DNA from: Corynebacterium sp. | GTDB taxonomy: Bacteria; Actinomycetota; Actinomycetes; Mycobacteriales; Mycobacteriaceae | Length of the DNA stretch: 11,151 bases | Reading direction: 5' to 3' | NCBI RefSeq assembly: GCF_030826625.1 | Contig: NZ_JAPJNQ010000069.1 | Span: 1-11,151 of the forward strand | In this document: positions 1 through 6,085 of the stretch, piece by piece | Layout: each line of letters begins with the position of its first letter | How positions within the stretch are numbered: position 1 is the first letter of the stretch | Made by a program: the position numbers and the translations under genes | The notes under the pieces: generated by a model | The model's database searches: none | What the model saw: only the letters and a program-made list of their open reading frames with translations | Told to the model about the DNA's origin: nothing

Positions 1-1
1 T

Positions 2-589
2 TCTGCACAGGTCATTGAGCCGAAAATGTCGATGAGGGCTTCCATCCAATGCGAAATTCACCTGGACGACGTGCGTCTGCCAGCGTCTGCCATGTTGCCA
101 GCAGATACCGCCGTCGGCCTTGGTGGCCCGTTCCGCTGTTTGAACGAGGCACGCTACGGCATTATCTGGGGCGTGATGGGGGCAGCGCGCGATAGCTTCA
201 ACGCTGCGTTGGAATACAGCCGGCAGCGCGAGCAATTCGGCACGCCGTTGAGCCACTTCCAGATCACGCAAACCAAATTGGCGGATATGGCCGTTGGAAT
301 TAATCGTGGCTACCTGTTGGCCCACCAGATTGGGCGGCTGAAAGACAGCACCGGAGCGCTGCAACCGGCAACGATTTCGACGGGCAAGCTCGATAACACT
401 CGTGTTGCGCTAGATATTGCCCGCCAGGCCCGCGCCATGCTCGGTGGCAACGGTATTTCGCTCGAGTATTCACCACTGCGGCACGCGAACAATCTGGAAT
501 CCGTGCGCACTTATGAAGGTACCGATGAGGTGCACCAACTCACGATTGGTCGCCATCTGACTGGCGTCGGCGCCTTCCACGCACGCTAG
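2..589 (+). CDS. gcdH: Glutaryl-CoA dehydrogenase, C-terminal half (5' end outside window)
   Basis: FAD-dependent acyl-CoA dehydrogenase, most like glutaryl-CoA dehydrogenase, which oxidises and decarboxylates glutaryl-CoA to crotonyl-CoA in lysine/tryptophan/glutarate breakdown in the cytoplasm. The frame is open from base 2, so the ATG at 26 (MSMRAS) is an internal Met: this segment matches the conserved beta-domain stretch before the DDVRLP motif. About 195 residues are visible of a protein usually near 390-400. Typical of the glutaryl-CoA branch are ARYGIIWGVMGA, the REQFG motif, ALDIARQARAMLGGNGIS and RTYEGTDEVHQLTIGR, whose Glu in YEGT is the expected catalytic base. The C-terminus is intact. 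The CoA-transferase remnant 38 nt downstream supports a glutarate pathway context, since these two genes are often paired. Substrate assignment is by family resemblance; the N-terminal half cannot be checked. Confidence 0.87.
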   Translation, partial: SAQVIEPKMSMRASIQCEIHLDDVRLPASAMLPADTAVGLGGPFRCLNEARYGIIWGVMGAARDSFNAALEYSRQREQFGTPLSHFQITQTKLADMAVGINRGYLLAHQIGRLKDSTGALQPATISTGKLDNTRVALDIARQARAMLGGNGISLEYSPLRHANNLESVRTYEGTDEVHQLTIGRHLTGVGAFHAR

Positions 590-602
590 GGAGCAGGGAG
601 TA

Positions 603-620
603 GGCAGGAGGCAGGAGGCA
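603..620 (+). repeat. GGCAGGA short tandem repeat, Shine-Dalgarno-like
   Basis: Two full copies of GGCAGGA (603-609, 610-616) and a partial third (GGCA) lie just before the ATG at 628. Each copy junction makes an AGGAG core, so the run supplies repeated Shine-Dalgarno-like sites, the last about 10 nt before the start codon. It sits between the dehydrogenase stop and the decayed CoA-transferase frame. It is either a slippage product or the original, expanded ribosome binding site. Confidence 0.6.
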
Positions 621-627
621 GCGACCT

Positions 628-894
628 ATGACAACGCACGATGGTTACACCGAAGCAGCTGCAAGCGGAAACCCTAGCTCTGCACGAGCTACCGGGCCAC
701 TCGACGGCATCGAGAACTTCAAACCCGGTGGCCTGAAGAAATTCGGATTAGATCCGACGCAAACCACAAAACGCTGGCCACGGCTGATTCATGCCTCGAT
801 CAACGGCTTTGGTTCTGCACACGAACGTAACCACCGCGAATATAACCAAACCGCGAACGCAACCATAGCATCGGTCACAATTAGTCAGGCTTAG
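628..894 (+). pseudogene. Decayed CaiB/BaiF-family CoA-transferase remnant
   Basis: An 88-codon frame from ATG to TAG, far shorter than the roughly 380-450 residues of CaiB/BaiF (class III) CoA-transferases. Two family segments can be recognised. GPLDGI (residues 23-28) resembles the N-terminal start of the fold. It runs directly into ENFKPGGLKKFGLD and PRLIHASINGFG, which in intact members match the ENFRPG...LGL and NPxLI...SGFG motifs about 90-100 residues further on. The stretch between, which normally carries the early Rossmann core and the conserved region around VIKIEPP, is missing with the frame kept. After INGFG the similarity stops and no other frame restores it. Beside glutaryl-CoA dehydrogenase, the ancestor was probably a succinyl-CoA:glutarate-type CoA-transferase. 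A new short protein is possible but less likely. Confidence 0.7.
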
Positions 895-936
895 CGCCGA
901 ATTAGTGATGTGTCGTGATCTGAGACGTTAAACTTT

Positions 937-942
937 TATTAT
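937..942 (+). promoter_or_regulatory. Possible -10 box for the universal stress protein pair
   Basis: TATTAT lies in an AT-rich patch 28 nt before the GTG start at 970 and would give a leader of about 20 nt containing the GGAAGGA ribosome binding site (955-961). No convincing -35 hexamer is visible 16-18 nt upstream, which is common in corynebacterial promoters. Assigned by position and motif only. Confidence 0.35.
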
Positions 943-969
943 TGCCCAGCGCTCGGAAGGATCACCCAC

Positions 970-1440
970 GTGGTTGCATACTCGACTATCGTCACCGGAT
1001 CTGATGGATCTGCCTCATCTCTGCACGCAGTACGCTCGGCCGCCAGCCTGGCCCGGGCCTACGACGCGCGCTTGATCATCGTGTCCGCTTATTATCAGAA
1101 ATCTGGAATGATTCTTGACGCCAAAGCCGACGCCAACGCTTTGCCAGTGATCAACCGAGAATCTGCCGACGATATCCTGCGCGATGCTCGCGACGTCGCC
1201 ACCGAAGAAGGAGCAACTGACATCGAGATGCTCGCCCTGAATGGCGCACCGGTGGCCGTGCTGCGCCGGGTGGTAGAAGAATCAGCGGCGGACCTCGTGG
1301 TGATCGGAAACCGTGGCCTGAAGACATTGTCCGGGCGCGTATTTGGCAGCATCCCGAGTGAGGTCACCAGGCGTTTCGACGTTGACGTTTTGGTAGTCAA
1401 CAGTGACCATGATGATGACGCAACCGAAAGCAACGCTTAA
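970..1440 (+). CDS. Universal stress protein, UspA family (first of tandem pair)
   Basis: Single-domain UspA-fold protein of 156 residues, cytoplasmic, probably ATP-binding. Start is GTG with a good ribosome binding site GGAAGGA ending 8 nt upstream. The N-terminal strand YSTIVTGSDGS carries the conserved Asp (about residue 12) that contacts adenine in ATP-binding members. The C-terminal loop fits G-x2-G-x9-G-(S/T): GNRGLKTLSGRVFGS at residues 113-127, followed by the terminal strand DVDVLVVNS. An acidic tail (DHDDDATESNA) ends the protein. A second, clearly related gene follows 21 nt downstream, so the two are probably co-transcribed and may form homo- or heterodimers. Family members respond to stationary phase, hypoxia or oxidative stress; the specific signal here is unknown. 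Confidence 0.93.
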   Translation: MVAYSTIVTGSDGSASSLHAVRSAASLARAYDARLIIVSAYYQKSGMILDAKADANALPVINRESADDILRDARDVATEEGATDIEMLALNGAPVAVLRRVVEESAADLVVIGNRGLKTLSGRVFGSIPSEVTRRFDVDVLVVNSDHDDDATESNA

Positions 1441-1461
1441 AACGCGGGATTGTATAGAACC

Positions 1462-1965
1462 ATGACAGCTGAGCACACTAGCGCCGAAGCCACCAACGCA
1501 CCCGGCGCCAGCACCGCGCCACAGGACGATGATTATTCCACCATTGTCGTCGGCAGCGACGGTTCACAGTCTTCGCTGCTTGCAGTACGTCGTGCTGCCC
1601 GGCTGGCGGCTGCCTTCGATGCACAACTGGTTATCGCCTGCGCTTATTATGAACCCGATGACGATGCGGCACACCACGTTAACTTGAGTGAACACCCCGT
1701 GATTGGCGCGCAGCAAGCCAATTCCATCGTGCAACCAGCAATCGCGGAAGCCCACAGGCTCGGGGCGCAAAAAACTTGCAGTGCGGTGGCAAACGGAAGC
1801 CCCGTCGCCGCGTTGATGAGCGTGGTCTCCCGCCACGATGCAGATTTGCTCGTGGTAGGAAACCGCGGGATCAATACGTTGACGGGGCGGCTTTTAGGCT
1901 CAGTGCCAGCCGATATTGCACGGCAATCCGACTGCGACGTGATGATCGTGCACACCGTCGCCTAA
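1462..1965 (+). CDS. Universal stress protein, UspA family (second of tandem pair)
   Basis: 167-residue UspA-fold protein. I chose the ATG at 1462; an in-frame TTG at 1450 would add MYRT but has no better ribosome binding site. Compared with its neighbour it has a longer, Ala/Thr-rich, probably disordered N-terminus (about residues 1-23) before the first strand YSTIVVGSDGS (Asp about 33). The ATP-binding loop GNRGINTLTGRLLGS at residues 133-147 fits G-x2-G-x9-G-S, followed by CDVMIVHT. It shares with the first copy the patterns S-L-x-AVR-xAA-x-LA, SAYY/CAYY, NG(A/S)PVA and VVIGNRG/VVGNRG, which indicates tandem duplication followed by marked divergence. It ends 32 nt before the convergent helD stop codon, and I see no clear terminator in between. 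Confidence 0.93.
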   Translation: MTAEHTSAEATNAPGASTAPQDDDYSTIVVGSDGSQSSLLAVRRAARLAAAFDAQLVIACAYYEPDDDAAHHVNLSEHPVIGAQQANSIVQPAIAEAHRLGAQKTCSAVANGSPVAALMSVVSRHDADLLVVGNRGINTLTGRLLGSVPADIARQSDCDVMIVHTVA

Positions 1966-1997
1966 AACTTGCGCGGATTTGCAGAAGACATTTCGCC

Positions 1998-4295
1998 TCA
2001 AGAATCCAGTTCCAATCCACCAATGATGTGTACGGTCTGGGTCGCACGGGTGCAGGCAACATAGAGATCCTGCCAACCACGCGGTGAAGCCTGAATAATT
2101 TCTTCTGGCTCCACGACGATGACGTGATCGTATTCCAGTCCCTTGTGCTTGGTGGCGTTGGCGGCGCTGATGATCGCGCAACTGCGCTGCTCACCACCGG
2201 ACTCTGCAGCAAGTTCTTCGCGTAGCAGCTCTGGGTCGGTGCCACTCGGCAACCACGACACCGCGCCTTCGCGGTGACGGATCGCTTGCGCTACCGCTGC
2301 ATCCGGTTTAATGCGCCGCACAATCGCTTCGGCCAATTCGGCAATCTCTACGGGAGTGCGGTAGTTGATGCTCAGCTGGTGATGGCGGTAGCGCTTGTCG
2401 ACGAACGGTGCCAGCGCCTCGTCCCAATTATCGCTGCCAGCCGGTGAACCAGTCTGGGCTGGATCGCCCACCAGCGTCATCCAGCGGTTTGGGCTGCGAC
2501 GGAAGACCATGCGCCATTCCATTGGCGAAAGCTCCTGTGCTTCATCGACCACCACGTGGCCAAATGCCCAGGTGCGATCACCTTCTGCGCGTTGAGCAGT
2601 GGTGCGATAATCGCGTGCTTGCTGGCGCCGCGCCAAAGTTTCGGCATCGATGACGTGGTGTGCCGAGAGGATCTCGGATTCAAAAACGTCATCATTATCC
2701 GTTGATTCCGAAGTCGCCAGAATATCGAGTGCACCTTCGGCCTCGTCGAGTGCTTCTTGCCATTCGCGTTCATCAGCGGCTGCTTGTTGCTCGTCGTCGC
2801 CGCTGCCCAGTAGTTGTGCAAGCTCATCCAACAGCGCCGCGTCGGATTCTGCCCAACCACGCTCGGCTTGTTCGTCCTCGCCACGCCAAAGTGCCGAAAC
2901 GAATTCGTCGCCGCCGTTGGAACGGCATGCCGCTTTCAATGCCGCCTTGTCATGTAATAGCTCGCGCAGCACCTGGCGCGGGCTCAACTGGGGCCAGAAT
3001 TCGTCGACAAGCTCGTCGATGACAGCTTCATCGGCAATATCTTCCTGTAACGCAGCAATATCCGCGTTGTTCAGGAGATTGCCGCCGTCTACGGGGTCAT
3101 GGCCGATGATTGCAGCCACGGCGTTGGCCAGCTCGATGCGCAGCTGTTCTGTGAAAAACTCCCGAGCCTCATTGTGCGGCTTGCGTGAACGGCGTGCCCG
3201 GGTGCGCGCGGCTTTTACCATCGCTGGGGTGAGTTCTACCGGTGTTCCGTCGAGCACGATTTCCCGTGATTTCTTCGGGGCGCCTTGGTATGCCTTCACC
3301 ACGGCTTTGAGCACGTCCACCATCTGCAACGAACCTTTGACCTGGCGGGTGGCAGCATCTTCGTGCAGGTTGGGGCGCAGACCAGGGTAGAGGCGGCCAA
3401 TGGTACTGAGTACGACTCCGGTCTCTCCCAACTCGGGCAGCACCTGCGAGATATAGTTCAAAAACTTCGGATTCGGGCCGATGATCAGCACACCGGTGCG
3501 GGAGAGCTGTTCGCGCCAGGTATAAAGCAGATATGCCACGCGGTGCAGCGCCACCGCGGTTTTCCCTGTACCTGGACCGCCCTCGACGACGAGCACCCCG
3601 CGGGTGGCATCACGGATAATCGCGTCTTGCTCGCGCTGAATAGTTTCCACGATGGACTGCATGTGCTCGCCGCGCGCTTGATTCATGGCTTGCAGCAGCG
3701 CTGCTTCGCCTGCAACATCTGCTTTATCGGCATCCACTGGGGCAGCACCGGAGAGATATTCGTCGTCAATATCTTTGACGACGCGATCTGTCGTGCGGAT
3801 ATGCCGCCGTACCCGCACGCCTTCCGGGTGCGCGGTGGTAGCCAAGTAAAACGGCCGTGCCATCGGCGCGCGCCAGTCGATAAGCAGGGAACGATAATCA
3901 TCGTTGCGGTCCATGAGACCAATGCGGCCGATATAGCGGCGATCTAGCCCCTCGTCAGTGGGGTTATCGCCGACGACTCCGTCGGTGTCGACGTCGATGC
4001 GGCCGAAGACCAAGCCAATTTGTGCGAGGTTGAGCTGGTCGAGCTTTTCCTGCAGTCGGTGGTACTCGGTTTCACGGCGCAGCAACGCGTCGGAGTCGGC
4101 ATTACTGGGGTCGATCGTGAGCTGTGCGTCGGCGAGACGCTGACGTGCGTGAGAGACATCTGAATCCAAAATGCCGAACAAAGCATCAACATAGCTTTGT
4201 TCGGCGGCGAGTTCTGCAGAAAAATCTGCGGAGTTTAGCCCCGCAGACTTATCTGAACTCGTGGATTGCTGTCCCGTAGAAAAACGGGGAGACAA
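1998..4295 (-). CDS. helD: HelD-type RNA polymerase-associated ATPase (superfamily 1 helicase-like)
   Basis: 765-residue SF1 helicase-like protein of the HelD family. HelD proteins bind RNA polymerase and use ATP-driven changes to release stalled or DNA-bound enzyme. Visible order: coiled-coil-like N-terminal arm (about 25-95); the HelD region with IGRIGLMD and LLIDWRAPMARPFY (122-150); Walker A GGPGTGKT (239-246) followed by AVALHRVAYLLY; a long Glu/Asp-rich, mostly helical insertion (about 340-570); Walker B VVVDEAQEL (581-589); LVGDPAQTGSP (608-618); SINYRT (642-647); and the C-terminal motor motifs KGLEYDHVIVV and DLYVACTRA. Length fits actinobacterial HelD proteins (about 750). Start is TTG at 4295; an in-frame TAA lies 18 nt further upstream and no other start codon lies between. 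The first ~27 residues are Ser-rich and look unconserved. It lies 18 nt after the doxX stop. Confidence 0.9.
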   Translation of the reverse strand: MSPRFSTGQQSTSSDKSAGLNSADFSAELAAEQSYVDALFGILDSDVSHARQRLADAQLTIDPSNADSDALLRRETEYHRLQEKLDQLNLAQIGLVFGRIDVDTDGVVGDNPTDEGLDRRYIGRIGLMDRNDDYRSLLIDWRAPMARPFYLATTAHPEGVRVRRHIRTTDRVVKDIDDEYLSGAAPVDADKADVAGEAALLQAMNQARGEHMQSIVETIQREQDAIIRDATRGVLVVEGGPGTGKTAVALHRVAYLLYTWREQLSRTGVLIIGPNPKFLNYISQVLPELGETGVVLSTIGRLYPGLRPNLHEDAATRQVKGSLQMVDVLKAVVKAYQGAPKKSREIVLDGTPVELTPAMVKAARTRARRSRKPHNEAREFFTEQLRIELANAVAAIIGHDPVDGGNLLNNADIAALQEDIADEAVIDELVDEFWPQLSPRQVLRELLHDKAALKAACRSNGGDEFVSALWRGEDEQAERGWAESDAALLDELAQLLGSGDDEQQAAADEREWQEALDEAEGALDILATSESTDNDDVFESEILSAHHVIDAETLARRQQARDYRTTAQRAEGDRTWAFGHVVVDEAQELSPMEWRMVFRRSPNRWMTLVGDPAQTGSPAGSDNWDEALAPFVDKRYRHHQLSINYRTPVEIAELAEAIVRRIKPDAAVAQAIRHREGAVSWLPSGTDPELLREELAAESGGEQRSCAIISAANATKHKGLEYDHVIVVEPEEIIQASPRGWQDLYVACTRATQTVHIIGGLELDS

Positions 4296-4313
4296 CGCGA
4301 AATAATTTCTTTC

Positions 4314-5144
4314 TTAGAGATCGATTTTCTTGTCGAGCTTCTTCATGGCCTTGCTCAGAGCTTTATCTGCCTTAGCCTGAATCTTCTCGGCGTTCTTGCG
4401 AGCTTTCTTGGCCTTCTTGCCGTGCTTCTTCTCGGCATCCTTCAGCGCGTCGTTGGCCTTATCCTGCGCCTTCTTGGCTGCCTTAACGGCACCCTTCTTG
4501 GCGGTCTTGGCGTTGGACCGAGCAGAATCCAGCCAGTCGTCCTTGTTGTCATTGACAAAAGCCTGCGCCTTTTCGCTGGAATCCTTGAACCAGTCACCAG
4601 CCTGTTCCGTGAAGTTCGCGGCCTTTTCACGAGCCTCTTCCAAGGCCTTCTCCGAATCAGACTGGGTTGGCAGCGCCTGCTGAACCTTCTTGCCAGCCTG
4701 CTTCGAAGCGTGCTCTGCGCGCCACTTCAATCCAGGCTTGCCCTCTGTGTCCTGCGAAGCGATGAACAAGCCACCAAGCAGAGCGGAGGAGGTAGCGAAG
4801 TTGTTCAGGCGAACACGACGCTCATCGCTTTCGTCGGCTGCCCAGAAAGCATCGCGGGAAATCAGAGTTGGCAGGGTGGTCAGTGCCAGGACGCTGGCAG
4901 CAACGCGCGGAGCCTTGCCGAGAGCGAACAAGGAACCAGCACCAACCTTGGTGCCGCCCAGAACCCGTGCGACGGTCTTTGGGCTATTAGGAATAGCGTC
5001 CGCGATGTCAGCTGGGACAATCTTGCGCACGCGCTTAATCAAATCTTCGGTGGAATCCACACGTTCGTTGGTCTTACGCAGCGCGTCAACACCGTCGATA
5101 ATGAAGACCGAAGCCAGCATTGGTCGTGCAATCTTGCGGATCAT
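4314..5144 (-). CDS. DoxX-family membrane protein with Lys/Ala-rich C-terminal tail
   Basis: 276 residues in two parts. Residues 1-135 look like an actinobacterial DoxX domain: RPMLASVFIIDGVDALR (7-23) at the first membrane segment, then likely membrane segments near 60-78, 80-96 and 116-131. DoxX proteins are small integral membrane proteins; in mycobacteria one is linked to a membrane-associated oxidoreductase complex that counters oxidative stress. Residues about 140-276 form a very different tail: first mixed-charge and helical with Trp residues (DWFKDSS, DDWLDSA), then strongly basic, with 23 Lys in the last 66 residues in AKKA-type repeats like histone H1 or nucleoid-protein tails. Start ATG has ribosome binding site AAGGAG 11 nt upstream. 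Probably the first gene of a doxX-helD operon. The function of the tail is unknown. Confidence 0.85.
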   Translation of the reverse strand: MIRKIARPMLASVFIIDGVDALRKTNERVDSTEDLIKRVRKIVPADIADAIPNSPKTVARVLGGTKVGAGSLFALGKAPRVAASVLALTTLPTLISRDAFWAADESDERRVRLNNFATSSALLGGLFIASQDTEGKPGLKWRAEHASKQAGKKVQQALPTQSDSEKALEEAREKAANFTEQAGDWFKDSSEKAQAFVNDNKDDWLDSARSNAKTAKKGAVKAAKKAQDKANDALKDAEKKHGKKAKKARKNAEKIQAKADKALSKAMKKLDKKIDL

Positions 5145-5190
5145 AGCTAGTAATGCTCCTTGTAATAGTCGCTAGAAGTGCTACTCGGTA

Positions 5191-5196
5191 ATTCTA
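5191..5196 (-). promoter_or_regulatory. Possible -10 box for doxX-helD
   Basis: On the minus strand this reads TAGAAT and fits the corynebacterial TANNNT pattern; it lies 46 nt before the doxX ATG, giving a predicted leader of about 40 nt. It sits within the loop of a small inverted repeat, CTCGG (5184-5188) and CCGAG (5198-5202), which could be an operator. No clear -35. The rest of the 147-nt gap (5145-5291) holds nothing else except the duplicated gene end listed separately. Confidence 0.33.
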
Positions 5197-5268
5197 CCCG
5201 AGAACGTTTAAAAGTGTGCTGGGAATGATAGAAGGCGTTCTGTTGGCTCACGCTGGGGTGGTTCTCGG

Positions 5269-5305
5269 TTTACCAGCGACGTTTGCACCTTTTACCAGCG
5301 ACGTT
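5269..5305. repeat. 15-bp direct repeat duplicating the 3' end of the hydrolase gene
   Basis: TTTACCAGCGACGTT occurs at 5269-5283 and again at 5291-5305, 22 bp apart. On the minus strand the upper copy (5291-5305) holds the last codons of the metallo-hydrolase (Arg-Arg-Trp-stop) and the lower copy repeats them just past the stop. Because 22 is not a multiple of three, the second copy offers the same Arg-Arg-Trp-stop ending to a shifted frame. It looks like a small tandem duplication at the gene end. Confidence 0.8.
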
Positions 5306-5891
5306 CCCACCACTCTTCGAGCTTTGGACGCTCGTCGCCCAGCGTGGTGGGATTTCCGTGACCTGGCCAGACCTTTGTTTCGTCAGGGTATTGGTCGAAG
5401 ATACGGCTGTTGACGTCGTGGAATAGGCGCACGAAATCACCTTCGGATTCCGTTTTGCCCAGTCCACCGGGAAATAGCGAATCGCCCACGAAAAGATTAG
5501 GTACGTCGTCGATGACGGCGGCGAGTGCAACGCCTCCTGGGGTGTGCCCACGCAGGATGATCGCTGGGTACTGTTCACCTGCGAATTCGATGACATCGCC
5601 GTGGTGCAGCTCGACGTCGATCTTGGCTGGGATCGCTGGGGCATCCAAATACGATGCGTAGTGGCGTGCTCCGGTTGCCTCCAGTACCTCTTCGAGCGCA
5701 CGCGTGTGATCCCAGTGGCGGTGGGTTGTGAGCACCGCGGTGATCTTGACCCCGAGCCCTTCGGCGAAAGCCAGCAGCTTCGCGGAATCATCGGCGGCGT
5801 CGATCAATAACGCCTCGTCACCGTCGACAAGAAAATAGCATTGGTTGTCCATCTCGGAAACGGACAGGGAATGTAACGAGAGTGTGCTCAT
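5292..5891 (-). CDS. Metallo-beta-lactamase-fold hydrolase, glyoxalase II-like
   Basis: 199-residue cytoplasmic metal-dependent hydrolase of the MBL fold, likely acting on a thioester such as a hydroxyacyl-glutathione-type or other thiol conjugate. Metal ligands seen: H57-x-H59-x-D61-H62 in TTHRHWDH, H116 in GHTPGG, D137 in FVGDSLF, and H178 in PGHG, all expected positions for a two-metal glyoxalase II-type centre. It lacks the C-terminal substrate-binding domain of classical glyoxalase II (about 250-260 residues), so it belongs with the short glyoxalase II-like group common in actinobacteria, whose thiol partner may be mycothiol; that is inference. I chose ATG 5891 because the strand beginning STLSLHSLSV starts the fold. 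An upstream ATG at 5969 would add 26 residues encoded by the repetitive TGCGCA tract and is unlikely. It probably has a leaderless promoter. Confidence 0.9.
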   Translation of the reverse strand: MSTLSLHSLSVSEMDNQCYFLVDGDEALLIDAADDSAKLLAFAEGLGVKITAVLTTHRHWDHTRALEEVLEATGARHYASYLDAPAIPAKIDVELHHGDVIEFAGEQYPAIILRGHTPGGVALAAVIDDVPNLFVGDSLFPGGLGKTESEGDFVRLFHDVNSRIFDQYPDETKVWPGHGNPTTLGDERPKLEEWWERRW

Positions 5892-5898
5892 TGGCGCT

Positions 5899-5904
5899 AG
5901 TCTA
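5899..5904 (-). promoter_or_regulatory. -10 box for a probable leaderless transcript of the hydrolase gene
   Basis: On the minus strand TAGACT (TANNNT type) lies only 7 nt before the ATG at 5891, so transcription would start at or next to the A of the start codon. There is no Shine-Dalgarno sequence in the gap, which agrees with a leaderless mRNA, common in corynebacteria and mycobacteria. The same TAGACT hexamer sits 8 nt before the methyltransferase start at 10637. Confidence 0.5.
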
Positions 5905-5911
5905 CGGATTA

Positions 5912-5955
5912 ATGCACGGGAATGCGCACGGCTCTGCGCACAAGATTGCGCATGA
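5912..5955. repeat. Four spaced copies of a TGCGCA-like motif
   Basis: ATGCACGG (5912), ATGCGCACGG (5922), CTGCGCACAA (5934) and TTGCGCATGA (5946) form a run with a 10-12-bp period, roughly one helical turn, in the 194-nt gap between the divergent hydrolase and uvrA genes. TGCGCA is itself a palindrome. The run lies just upstream of the hydrolase -10 box, where an activator or repressor array would fit. The rest of the gap up to about 6030 shows no clear element. Confidence 0.5.
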
Positions 5956-6032
5956 TTGTCAGCAGGCATAGGTGCCCACGGTTATGCTTCGTCGAAAAGC
6001 GCGCGGCCTGGTAGTTTTAAAGAGTCAAAAAC

Positions 6033-6053
6033 TTATATAAACGCTTATATAAT
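6033..6053 (+). promoter_or_regulatory. uvrA promoter region: twin TTATATAA palindromes and TATAAT -10
   Basis: Two perfect TTATATAA palindromes (6033-6040 and 6045-6052) are separated by ACGC, 12 bp centre to centre. The second overlaps a consensus TATAAT (6048-6053), which would start transcription near 6060 and leave a leader of about 25 nt with a GGGAAGG ribosome binding site (6067-6073). The first copy contains TATAAA and could act as an alternative -10. No good -35 is seen. No LexA-type SOS box is evident nearby. Confidence 0.5.
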
Positions 6054-6085
6054 CCGTAAATTTTCTGGGAAGGCTTGGTGGATCC

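Noticed and set aside
2650..3390. 246-codon plus-strand open frame rich in Ser, Ala and Cys
   Set aside because: It lies entirely antisense to helD, has low-complexity composition expected from codon bias on the opposite strand, and shows no family motif.
1998..4295. UvrD/PcrA/Rep DNA helicase instead of HelD
   Set aside because: The N-terminal coiled-coil arm, LLIDWRAPMARPFY block and long acidic insertion between Walker A and Walker B are HelD features, and the classical UvrD motif set is incomplete.
4266..5150. 294-codon plus-strand open frame opposite doxX
   Set aside because: Leu/Gly-rich shadow of the Lys/Ala-rich doxX codons; no plausible domain or ribosome binding site, and doxX has clear family motifs and a good ribosome binding site.
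5892..5969. N-terminal extension of the hydrolase from the ATG at 5969
   Set aside because: The added residues are encoded by the TGCGCA repeat and read as Cys/Ser/Arg-rich repeats; the conserved fold starts at STLSLHSLSV and a -10 box lies inside the extension.
5985..6060. Possible SOS (LexA) box before uvrA
   Set aside because: Only a TCGAA half-like sequence near 5992; no matching second half at the spacing of the actinobacterial LexA site.
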